This document shows, in pieces, positions 1 to 10,800 of a DNA stretch of 64,000 bases; within the stretch, counting starts at the first letter, position 1, and every line of letters starts with the position of its first letter. The position numbers were made by a program, and so were the translations under genes. The notes beneath the pieces are model-generated. The model was given only the letters and a program-made list of their open reading frames with translations. It was not told where the DNA came from and did no database searches. Source of the stretch: Proales similis (taxonomy: Eukaryota; Rotifera; Eurotatoria; Ploima; Proalidae); assembly GCA_019059635.1 (NCBI GenBank), contig JAGVRJ010000002.1:3100001-3164000 (forward strand), read 5' to 3'.

Positions 1-1708
1 TTGGTGTAGACGGTCAGCTTGCGCTCGATCATATTTTTGTTCAAGTTGTAGGTGTATAGCGAGCCGTTTCCACAGCCGAACGCCACACTCGGATTCCAAA
101 ACTTGAGATTGCGTTTGGTGAGTGGAGGACACGTCCGCATCACCAGGGGAGGATGAAATTGAAAATTGTTGAGCATCGAGATGAGCATCAGCTTAAACGT
201 CTTGTCAATCAAGAGCTCTTTTTGCAGCTCAAGTAGACCGAGGCTAGTGTAAGCTTTACTGTTAGCGTCGGCCTTGGCGAACAGTTCGTATTTCAGCATC
301 CGACCATCACTCAACAGCACGGTGGATAAAAGATCGTTCTGGGGTGAGATGGCGAGGCCAAAGACGTTGACGCTCTTGGTTAGACGGATAGAATCAGAGC
401 TGAGCACCAGCGTGTAGTCGAACGATGCCTTGATGTCGTGGAATGCCTCGCCCATGGGCAAGTCGGCCGGAATATGTTGAAGATGCCGTTGCAACAAGTT
501 TCGCCACACCGACACTTGACCGCTTTCATGCAGCACGTAGATGCAGTCACTTTGGCCGAACTGGACCATTTGAGCGATCGATCCGAATGATCTGTCCACT
601 TGAATGTGGCTCATCACTTGGTCGTGTTCGATGTCGAACATGAATATCTCGCGCGGATAGACCAGGAATATGACATTCGGATGAAAATTGTGAAATTGAA
701 TTTGGAAGCATTCTTTCAGTGAGAGACGAGTGAGGCCTTCGTCGCTAATTCAATGGGCTCGGTCAATCTTTGACGCGGACTGAAAAAATGCTTAATCTAC
801 TCACCACTTGGCTTTAACGTCGCCCATGATGAAGCTTTTCCAAAAATCGTTTGTCGTGCCCCGCCTGCTCTCGCCAGACACTGAACCCTCGACGCTCGAT
901 CCAGCGGCCACATTCGATTGACTGGCCCGGGCGGCGTTCTTCTCCTCAGCCCGCCATATATCGAAGCATTTGAGCTGAACGAAATCAGAGCCCTTCACTA
1001 GACAAGAGCGTGCGAGTAAATATCGGAGTTGCTCAAGACTTGCGTTTACCAAGCATTCTAAAGGGCTCGTGCGGATCTAATGCGATTTGATTGATTGGTT
1101 CGGTGAACGACTCCGAGACAAGTCTGGTCTTTGTGCTCACATCCCAAACTATGACTTTGGAGCCGGAATATAACGCAATCAAAGCCTCTTTATCATAATC
1201 GATGGGTCGATGCCAGCAGATGTCTTGGGACGTCTTCAAGTTATGTGACAAACAACATGCGATCGTCAACTACCTTGAGCCTTTTGTTGATTTTCTGTGA
1301 GCTCAAACATGAGATTGGCCTCGTAGACATTCCAAACGCCAAGTCGGCCATCCTCGTCAACAGAGGCAATTTTGACCGGCCAGTTTCGATCATTCTTTCC
1401 TGCCAGCTCGAGCCTTGACCATTTGAGACGGCAGATTCTGCTTGGACAAGTGATCGTCTGCACGATCTAGCAGAGCAATCAAAGACAATGAGGCAAAACG
1501 ACAGGTTCTCAATTTCGTACCTTCATGAGGTCGGCATCGACCACATTTATGAAATTGGTGGAAGCAAATGCGATCAGACCGAATCGACTCCTAATAGCCG
1601 CGAATGAAATGAGTGGAAAATGCTGTGTTGGCAATTGCCTCACCAGTCAATGCAAAGACGATTGAGCTGATCCAGTGGGCCAGTGATGGCCTGCACATTT
1701 ATGTCCAT
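1..1708 (-). CDS. WDR11: WDR11 homologue (WD-repeat trafficking protein), N-terminal part only
   Basis: Six exons read in phase on the minus strand: 1644-1708, 1521-1590, 1274-1466, 1050-1223, 805-997 and 1-744, with introns of 49-60 nt. The gene runs off the left edge, so the C-terminal half is missing. The translated blocks follow the vertebrate WDR11 order: an opening WD unit (GLIAFASTNFINVVDAD), a second (ASVDEDGRLGVWNV), a third (ALYSGSKVIVWDVSTKTRL), a low-complexity spacer, then FLVYPREIFMFD and MRTCPPLTKRNLKF, which match the human order VFLLYPREI-like and IRMCPPLTTKN-like segments. In vertebrates WDR11 is a double beta-propeller that, with FAM91A1 and C17orf75, tethers AP-1-derived vesicles at the trans-Golgi and also affects cilia/Hedgehog signalling. 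The start ATG at 1708 is the first in-frame one. It faces CLINT1 across about 525 bp. Confidence 0.85.
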
Positions 1709-2233
1709 TCTACTACTTTTGCTTGAGCCTGTGGACGATCGGGCGGATGACGAGCGTGACTGAGTGCAAACTTATCTCTAAACTGGCGGCAAATTCAAGC
1801 TGCTTTAGTTAGTTACGCATTCGGCCCGCAATCATTAGCATAAATTTGCTAGCTGTCACAGGAATGCATGCGGGATGCATGAGAGCTACCACGTCAAATT
1901 GTCGCCACGCTTGCTAGGCGCAGTAATACTATGTTGCCTTAAATTCACCGCCGCCGCCACCAATACCATCAACACCATCATCATAATAATAATAAATTTC
2001 GTGCACGGTCTTTTTTTGCAACGACCACACACCACTAAAGATAGACGTTGAAAATTATGCTACGGTCGAGAGCCGCGCCAGCACAAATTTGCCACCCCTT
2101 ATTCACTCATCATAATATACGTGTTTCAAATTCAGGTAGATTTAATTCGGCGTTCATTGCTCGCTGATCGCACTCACACACACACACGCACAGAAAACGC
2201 GTTCGAACTCTTGCAAACATCCTCGAACTAAGT
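1709..2233. promoter_or_regulatory. divergent WDR11/CLINT1 intergenic region
   Basis: A gap of 525 bp lies between the WDR11 start (minus) and the CLINT1 start (plus) and must contain both promoters and 5' UTRs. It holds a short CA-rich tract near 2175-2192 and small ATN-rich runs near 1980-1995. I see no clear TATA box and no further coding exon. Confidence 0.5.
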
Positions 2234-4200
2234 ATGGACTCGATAACAAACATGCTGCCGATGTGGAAGCTGCGAGAGCTGAAGGAGAAAGTGTAATTAA
2301 AGTTCAAGTCTTCTTTGAGGAGTTAAATTGTAAATTGAGCTCGCTCTAGGACCAACGTGGTCATGAACTACACTGAAGTAGAAGCCAAAGTCAGAGAGGC
2401 AACCAACGAAGAGCAATGGGGTCCGCACGGCTCTCTGATGCAGGAAATCGCCCAATACACGTTCACCTACGAGCACTACAGCGAGGTGATGGGCATGTTG
2501 TGGAAGCGAATGCTGCAGGACAAGGACAGTTGGCGTGTCATCTACAAGGTGCGTCATTTCACTCCACAGAGGGTTCCCATAGATCGATTGATCATCAGAT
2601 ACTTGCATTTCAGTCACTTCTGCTACTCAATTATTTGATCAAAAACGGCTCAGAAAAAGTGGTCACAAGTGCACGCGATCACATTTACGACTTGCGCAGT
2701 CTGGAAAATTACTCTCATGTGGATGACCATGGCAAGGACCAGGGCGTGAATGGTAGCCAATTGTGCCGACTCTAATCTAGACCGTCATAGTTTAACGCGC
2801 TCCTCTCGTTCAAGTGAGACTCAAGGTCAAAGAGCTGATGGAGTTCATTCAAAACGACGATCGCCTGCGAGAAGAAAGACGAAAAGCCAAGCAGAACAAG
2901 GAGAAGTACGTTGGAGTGGACTCGTCATCAGCGTCCGGTCGCTCGTTTGGCGGCTATTCTAGTCGAAATGCGGGCGCTGGTCGATTTGATGATTTGAACG
3001 AGGGCGGCTGGCGTTCAAATAACAGTGCACCCATTCACGATCGCATTGGCCAGTTTGCGAGCAAAGTAAAAGACATCATTGACGACCCGGACGATCACAA
3101 AGCAGATGACAATGCGAGTGACGACGACAATGACAACTACATTGACTTTGAGGACAACGACTACTCCGGTCCGCGCAAAGAATTTCAAGAGGTACAGTCT
3201 TGGTCGTGAGTTTAAGTAGGAAGCAGAGAATTCTTATCACTAAGCGCAGATTGATCCGCCTCGACCTCAGTCGTCGACCAACAAAATCCAGCTAGACAGC
3301 AAAGTGGTGAAAAAGACCAGCTCGAAGGCCGCTGGAGTTAATCTAGCAATAGCCACGAATCAATTAAAAAAACCAAATCAAACCAACGATGAGGACGACG
3401 ATTTTGGCGACTTTGTCTCGCATCGCGCCGAACCCGTCCAAGAGATGAGTTCAGATTTTCTTGGGTTCGACGGATTAACGTAAACAATCAGAGTGCGATT
3501 GACCAGTTCTAGTAGCCTTCAACTTCATTTCTAATAGATTAAATCAACCGAGCCAAGCTCAAACGGTGAAACCAACGCCAGCTCCAAGTCAGACACCAGC
3601 AAGTATCGATGACCTATTCTCGATGGGCTCGACAGGCTCTTTGGACAACGCGCCGAAATCAGGCCCGCAGCCGCAAAATGATCTCCTGGACATATTCGGT
3701 CAGAAGAACGTTCCAACCTCGGTCACAGTTCCGAATCTGAGTCAACAAAACCAAGTGAGTTAGATCGCCATTCAGTCAGTTTTAAGAGACGATCAAAGCA
3801 ATTGTCAAATCGCAGTTTGATTTCGATCTATTTGGCTCAGCTCCTGCGCAGACGGCGCCTGTAAAGAGTCAAGTTCAGGCGGCTCCGAGCAAACTAGCCG
3901 ACAATAAAGTAAAAATGATTTAATTTGACAGCCTTGAGAAACTGTATTTAATTCGAAAAACTTAAAAAAAAGAGATCACCGTCGACTATGTGGGACAGCC
4001 TGGGCCAATCTGTGGACATCAGCCTGGACAACTTGTCCCCGTACAGTAAGGGAATAAAGAGCAGCAACCAGAATGTACCGATGAACGCCATGATGGGCCA
4101 GCAGCCGAATGGCAGTCGTCCCCCTGCAATAAACAAATCAATGTCGATGGGATTCAATAGTCCACCACTCTCTCCTCTCGCCAAGCCACCGTTTAAGTAA
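2234..4200 (+). CDS. CLINT1: Clathrin interactor 1 / epsinR (ENTH domain, AP-1/GGA adaptor)
   Basis: Eight exons close in phase: 2234-2292, 2350-2548, 2614-2752, 2815-3191, 3250-3479, 3538-3754, 3816-3908 and 3973-4200. The ENTH domain occupies about residues 10-150. The stretch TNVVMNYTEVEAKVREATN and the stretch VVTSARDHIYDLRSLENY are near-identical to vertebrate CLINT1 rather than to epsin-1/2. After it comes an acidic, disordered tail with adaptor motifs: DDFGDFV (a gamma-ear type FGDF motif, for AP-1/GGA), DDLFSM, LLDIFG and DFDLFG. The C-terminus keeps the conserved block DISLDNLSP. The protein binds PI4P and clathrin and acts in TGN-endosome retrograde traffic, bringing SNAREs into vesicles. 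Weak points are two splice calls: the GT at 2293, chosen because it restores KVTNVVMNY, and the acceptor at 3973. A pyrimidine-rich 3' UTR with AATAAA follows. Confidence 0.93.
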
Positions 4201-4259
4201 TTTCCAGGGCGAACGTGTTGCCTCATCCAATTGCTCTCTCTCTCTCCTTTCCTCTTCTC

Positions 4260-4285
4260 TGTCGCTCTCTCTCTCTCTCTCTCTC
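4260..4285. repeat. CT microsatellite
   Basis: A run of mostly perfect CT dinucleotides inside a longer pyrimidine tract in the CLINT1 3' UTR. Confidence 0.85.
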
Positions 4286-4432
4286 ACTTTTGTCTCTATT
4301 TCTTCTTCTCGCTTCTCGTCCTTTTACTGTTCTACTATTTCTTTTGTTCATATATTTAAGCTATTTATTCAATATTCAATTGATCAGCAACAGCAGCGGC
4401 AGTCTGCTCGTTGTTTTTATTAAAACGACTAA

Positions 4433-4438
4433 AATAAA
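4433..4438 (+). terminator. AATAAA polyadenylation signal, CLINT1
   Basis: Canonical AATAAA 233 bp after the CLINT1 stop codon and downstream of a long pyrimidine tract. Confidence 0.6.
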
Positions 4439-4924
4439 TTGAATAGAACGAGCTTCAGTTCTGTTTGTTTGCGGTCCAGAATATGAATCGCTCTGCTTTC
4501 GAGAGCCAAAAAAAAGCGCAGAACGCACAACTATTTACTGAACGGCACTCAATCCGATTGGACACAATTCGGTTAAAACACTTGCGATCAAGTCATTGGA
4601 GGCGGCCGAATTGAACCACTAGACGAAGACTGGTCATCACAGGGTTTAATGACTAGGCGACCACGCACGGACACGAGCGAACAGAATTGTGAGGTGAATA
4701 ATTTGAGTTTGCTAGTCTGCGGTTGCTACGCTTTACACGCATTCTTTCCAGGGTTTCTAATGGGAATCGAGCATAAGAATTCAATGCATCTCACATCTAA
4801 TTATTATTCTGAAAATCAGCTTGAAGTCCTACAAAGTGCTGATTGCGCGCTGGCAGCGCTTCGAACAAGTGCAGTTTCTATTTTCTGATATTAAATTGCT
4901 CTAGACGGCTTCCCGGGTGCCCAA

Positions 4925-7440
4925 ATGAGCCAACCAGCCTTGAATGGATCCAATCGGCAAGGTCGCCCGCATCCCAAGCGCTCGAGAGCTAACCGAGGTG
5001 CCAATCGTCGTTCAGAAGGCATTCAGATGGAAAACAGCAGCCAATCTGCACTGACAGCCGAATCGATCCAATCCGCCCAGCAGCGTGAGTATCTCATCGA
5101 ATTCCTGGCAATCTCTACTTGCCATTAATTGATCGTCTCAATCGAACAATAGCAAACGAGTCGTCCAAGTCCAAGCATCGTAAAGCAAATAACCAGCATT
5201 CAAGTTCACTTCAGGACGATGAGGGCATTTCCCAAGTGTTGCTGAGCTTTCAGCAAAAGCTTGAAAATTCACAGAATGAGCTGAACGAGAAAAAGCTGGT
5301 GAATGCTCGGCTTGCTCAAGACTGCGAGCTCTACAAAAGCAAATACAAACGAGCTCTGCATGCCTTGAGGACGAGTGAGAAAGAGCGAGCTCAACTGTTG
5401 AATGCGCTCAAGATCGCCCAGATGAGCAAGTACGAGGACGTGATGCGGGCGCAGAGTGAAGCCGAGCAGATCACCGAAGAGTACCACCGAGTCATGTCTG
5501 AGCGAGATTCGGTTCTTAAAGAAATCGACGCACTTCAGGAGAAGCTGGAGAGAACTCAAGATCGTTTCAAGAAATTCGTGAGAGAGTCTGCTCACGATCC
5601 TAGTCAGCTAGAAACGTCATTTAACCGAACGCCAAGACCAAAATCGACCTCATCCCCGCCACCGCCACCGCCTCTACTCTCGTCGCCTTCAATCTCTTTG
5701 TCTCGGCAATCGTCTCAAAACGGTAAGCTTCCCTTTGATTTTGTTGACGTTTGATCGTCCTAATTTATGTGGCCGCTCTCTTCAGTTTGGACGAGACAAA
5801 AGAGCCAAGAAAATGGAACAGAATTCGAGGGCCTGCGCGCATTTTGCCAAGATCTGAGGGAGCAACGAGACAAGGCGGTGTGCGCCTTGGCCGAGAGCAT
5901 GAGAGATTGGGACAATTTGAGCAAAGAGAACGAGATGCTGCTCGGACGCATAAAAGACCTTGAGTAAGCGTTGGCTGTTAGTCGATCGTTCAAATTAAAT
6001 GATTAATCTTGACATGAACGAAAACCAAAAGAGAAAAGCTGAACGAGCGCGAGAATGGCGAACAGGATTCAGATCGAGCAGTCTTGAACAGGTCAAGTCA
6101 AAAAAGCGACTCGCTCGGGCCGAATGAAGAATCCAAAGAGTTCTCTATTGATCGACCGGTCAAAATTGAGTTCAATCTGGTAAATATTCCTCCAACTGGA
6201 CTGTTCTCCGGTTGAGTGAAGCGCTGTTGAATCAGGACGATAGAGGACTTGGCATCGAACTTGAAGTACTTTCCAGTGTCCGCAAGGGAAGTAGAGTAGA
6301 GCTGAGGGCGCCGAGTGAGAGCAGTTTAGCCTCGTTGAAGCATTTGTGTCAGAAGAGCACTCTGATAAGCAGAGACGAGTCGAGCGAGGTGTTGGAGAAC
6401 CCGTTCGTCTACGTGATTGGCTCGGTGCAGGAAAATAGCTGCGCCGATGGATTTCTCAGGTAAACAGTTCACTCAGCATTCAGCAGCATATTCTGTTTCC
6501 AATGTGCCTCAACATGCTTTGTGATCATACAGAAGCGGAGACTGCGTGATTCAAGTGAACGGATTCGACACAAGTCTGCTTAGTCCGGGCCATTTGAATG
6601 AGCTGCTGGCCAACGCGACCGGACGGATTAGTTTCGTAAGTAAACTGTGGCCATTTGAATAAGCGAAATTTGGTAAAATTGAATGCTCCAAAGACTGTGA
6701 AGAGAGAGCTCAAAAGCCGCTTATCCAGCCGACGGCTCCCTGCGAGCCACGAGAGCAGCGTCATTGATGATGAATGGCCTGAGCAAAGGAGCAGCTCATC
6801 GTCAGAGGATTCCTATTACGTTGACAAGTCAAGCATGCAGCAGTCGTCACTACAACTCTCAGATACCAAGTCTCGCTTTTTCCAAGAAAACTTCGACAAC
6901 GAGCCAGAGATCGCGAGCAAACTAGCTGCCAAATGTGAGCAAGATTCAGTGATCACAGTCCGACTCAATTCACTCGACGGCATCTCAATTGAGACTGGCC
7001 CGTACGTAGCCGCTTTGGAGAGAAAGTCGCTGAGCGGTGAAGGTGTCGAGCAGCTGCAGATTGGCGATCGGCTTTTGTCTCTGAACGGATTCTCTCTGAA
7101 CAACAGCTCGTTAGAGCAGCTGATTCTACTAATTGGCAAGCAAGAAGAGTATCGTTTCGTAGTCAGAAAAGGCATCTGCTCAGATAAACTCACTTGTGCC
7201 CTCTCAAATCTGACACTTGTCTCGTCAAAGTGCGAGCCAAGTGACCAAGAGCAAGACGACGAGCTGGCCAATCAAGAGCGTGAAATGAACCAAGAGTTAG
7301 AAATTACTAAATCGAACGGATCGGAAGTGAACCTGGAAAAGCTGATTAGCCATTTTCGCGAGTCGAGGGGCCAGGGACAGCTACCATCAAGTAGAGAGAA
7401 GCCTCAGTCGAAGCTGACTCGTTCGTCCGAGCAAATCTGA
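4925..7440 (+). CDS. coiled-coil protein with two PDZ domains, DLG5-like front part
   Basis: Seven exons close exactly: 4925-5084, 5153-5722, 5786-5963, 6032-6179, 6236-6459, 6533-6635 and 6694-7440 (2,130 nt, 709 aa). Residues about 1-55 are basic and Gln/Ser-rich. Residues about 75-330 are coiled coil (heptads around KLENSQNELNEKKLVNARL and SERDSVLKEIDALQEKLER), broken by a proline run at about residues 230-237. A PDZ domain follows (from KIEFNLDDRGLGIELEVLS to GDCVIQVNGFD). A second PDZ lies around DSVITVRLNSLDG to QIGDRLLSLNGFSLNN. The coiled coil followed by PDZ pairs is the arrangement of DLG5, a junction/polarity scaffold, but the SH3 and guanylate-kinase region is absent and the stop is followed by AATAAA (7586-7591). 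It could be a truncated DLG5 or a separate PDZ scaffold. The assignment rests on architecture. Confidence 0.75.
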
Positions 7441-7818
7441 ACTTACGACCAGATGATAGCCACATTAGTCTCCATCATCAAGACATAATAACAAACGCCT
7501 CATGCTCTAATAGCCTCGTCTTTGTCTTTACTAAATATAGCAGAAGCCTCTTTTCTTTCTTCGGTACTCCCCTTTTTTTTATTTAAATAAAAATAATTTC
7601 GAAAAAGAAAAGAGCATAAGAAGCTGGTTGAGACAAAGCAGCGTCAAGTCATTATTAAATGCATGTAAAGCATTTGGCGAAGTATTTATTTGGCAATCGG
7701 AGCTTATTTATACTGCAAAAGTAGGCCTTTTCTGCCAGCCCCAGAATGACACTTTCGATCCAACTTCTTCCCCTTTTTGCTCATAGAAGAATCAAAGAAG
7801 AAGCCACAGCCAACCAAA
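7441..7818 (+). other. short intergenic: 3' UTR plus RNF213 promoter
   Basis: The stretch of 378 bp contains the AATAAA of the PDZ gene at 7586-7591 and then the leader of the RNF213 gene. No further exon is visible. Confidence 0.45.
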
Positions 7819-10800
7819 ATGAATGCGGCCCCGGCTCCTTATCAACACAGAAGAACAGTGCGGCAGCGTTCAGATGAAATATTTGAGGCCAGGTTAGTTG
7901 AAATGCCTTCTAAGCTTTCAGTTCGTCAATCACTCAAACCAACAAAAGTCTGAGGCCCTCTCATCGATTGCAAAGTAATAACACACGCCGCTGTTTGCTC
8001 ATATCGTTTGTCTCCGGTCTAAATGCTGCCGGCCAGTTCCGATTCAGAATTCGCACGTTCACTAAGAAAAAGGTCAAGTTTGAGCAGGTTCAACTTGAAT
8101 GCGATTACAAGTAAGAGATTCGACCGCCTTTTTAAATCGAGTTTAGTCTAGCCGAACCTTGATTCAGAGTTGTACATCATGTCAAAGGTGATTTGTCGAT
8201 CACGGAGATTAGAACAGCTATCCAGCTGCCTGAACAACTGAACTCATCTCGTCTCTTTTACTTTTACGAGATGAGCCGAGCAAATGGAGCATATCTAGCC
8301 GAACGCAATCTGGCCGGAGAAGTTTCAGAAATTCGTTTCATAGAATTGAACGAAATGAACTTGAGACAAGATGAGACTGAGCTCATCGACGGTCTTTTGG
8401 AATTCGATTCACACGATCAGCTTAATGCAAACTCGATGCGTTTGATGCTTGAATTGCTATTTCCACATGAGATTATCAGTCATGGACATAGCACATCAAC
8501 CGAATTCGACATGAAATACTTTGCCCGGATCGAGTCATTTCTCGACCAATTTCACTCCTTCGCGCCTGAGAGCCCAACCAGCGAGGTTCTCTTCTCCTCA
8601 TCCGTCTGTGCCTTCGAAACCATCTAAACAACTCTTGCTTTAGCTTTTATTTGATTTTGTCGGAACTTTTCTCTCAGAGAACAGCACTCTTGTCTCAGTG
8701 GACGACTTGAAAGCACTTGTTGCCTTGTGGTCAATTCATTTGTGCATCAAGTTCAAATGCGAACTCGTTCAAATCAAGCAGCTCATAGATTTAGTCACAC
8801 TTGCCTCGACCAGTTTTTGGAGGCATCTGGGCTCAGTGATGAGGACATTCAACTTTCCCATAATTCGTCTCATTCGGCATCTGCAAGCCGCGCGAACTCA
8901 ACTTCAAGCTGAAACAAACTGTGCCCTGCATCATTTATTCGTTGTCGACTTGTTAATCAACGCCATTCAATTTGACATGTTCCCATCAACGCAGACTGAA
9001 TTCGAGCTCGAAATGGACACCGTGACCAGCTCGATTCAAGTTTCACGGTGAGCTTATCGGTCGACTCTCACCTGTGTCCTGTTTCCATTCTGATCAGGTT
9101 CATTTTAACCAGGGAGCAATTCGCCGAGTTTCAGCACTTGTTCCGAAATCTACTCAGCAAGAGTGAAGCGATCGATTCCATGTTCTGGGACTTGATGGAC
9201 AATCCGAGAGGCCCCAGTGCGCTTCATCTATTCGCTGTTGATTGTGTTCACTCATGGAACGTCTTCTTTCGACACATTTTCAAACGACTCGACCAACTCG
9301 ATCAAACTATGTCGTTTAGAATCAATGATTCGAGCTTTAAAACCGGACTGGCCAATTTATTCGATGCGCTCGTGTCTGAGATGGCCAAAGATGAACGCAT
9401 CCGAGCTGAATATACGGAGCCAGCCTACGAGCTCATGCAAGTGCTTGAGAGTCGTTTCACAAACGAGACAGAGCTGTTGCTGGCTCTTTTCAAATCCATC
9501 ATAAACTACGAGCAAGGCAGCTCGCAGGTGCTGGACGAATCAGATCGACTTGTTGAGCCGTTAAGACGATTTTTCGGCCAACTGTGTCGCCTGGACTTGT
9601 GCGTCAACTTTGGCCTGGTAAAACTGCCTCGAGACGAGCTAAGGCAATACAAGAAACAGCAAAAGAGCGCCCAGCAGATACTTGGCGCCGAGCTGAAGAA
9701 CTTGTCACAGCTGGCTGACGATGAGCGCACGAGCCGATTTAACGAGATTCGCAGTCAACTCTACGCTTATGTCAAGCCACGGCCCTGCTTGAACGAAGGC
9801 CAGCTCTATCATGCGCTGGTCAAAGACTTGCAGCCAGAGACAAGGAAAGCTATTCTTGAGCTTGTTTTTGCGAATCGCGTTCGCGTTCAAATTGAGCACA
9901 ACTTTGCCAGTGTGCTCGAACTGCGGCAAGCGTACAAATTCGGTGCACTTGGCCAATGCGGTCAAATGATGAAAGAAATAATTGACCGGAAAATGGTCGA
10001 CATCCTGCTCAGCGATCGAACCGTCGATCGTCTCCAGACAATGAGCCAAGTGTTCAAGGTGCAAGATCGGGGCGAGAATCTGCTCGAGCTCTACATAGAC
10101 AAGCTGCTGGAGAATAAATGGCCCCAACCCATAGATCATATTCTGCAGTTCGTTCTGGAGTGGCGTCCATTTCAGACAATAGCCGAGCTGTTCATTCGAG
10201 CGACTCCTGACTCTTATCCGTTCAGACCGAACTCAAAATGGTCGCGTGCGTTTTCCAATGCGTTCAAAACTCTGCGTTTCTCGATCGATCAGCTCGTCCG
10301 AGGCGAGTGCAATATTGTCACTTTGCTGCTCTTGGACAGGAACGCTCAGTCGGCGTTCGAGCTCGCCATGTTAATGGCCAATAATCGAATAATGGGCGTC
10401 GAATTGGAAAAGAGCGTTGCTCTCAATCTGAAGCGATTACTAGTGGCTAGAGACAGAGAGCACAATCGACTTGAGTTGTGCATCAAACTTGCCACATCGT
10501 TCATGTCGTACGCCGATCAATTTACGCTTATCGATTCAGAACGACTGCGAGATGACTGGAAAAGAATTGAGCAAGCCAGAGACTTTCGGTTGGAGGTGCA
10601 ATACCTGCAGTTCTGTGTTCCTCTCGGTCTGAACGAGCTGAGTAGACTGGACGCAGATTACACGCCAGTGATTGTTTGGTTCAGAGACTTGGACAAGTCT
10701 ACTTACGATCGAATTCAGGTGTTGAACTCCTTCGAGCGAAAGTACAGACGCCTCTTTGATTACTACTTTGGACTCTACTGTGAGCAAGTTTGCCAGAAAT

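Larger units (their letters stand above)
4201..4924 (+). other. CLINT1 3' UTR and 5' leader of the PDZ gene
   Basis: The first part is CT-rich, with a (CT)n run at about 4260-4285, followed by AATAAA at 4433-4438 that probably ends the CLINT1 transcript. The second part holds a short open leader from ATG 4649 to a good donor at about 4694 (GAG|GTGAAT), then an acceptor ctctag at about 4905, just before the PDZ-gene start. This looks like a 5' UTR intron. Confidence 0.5.
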
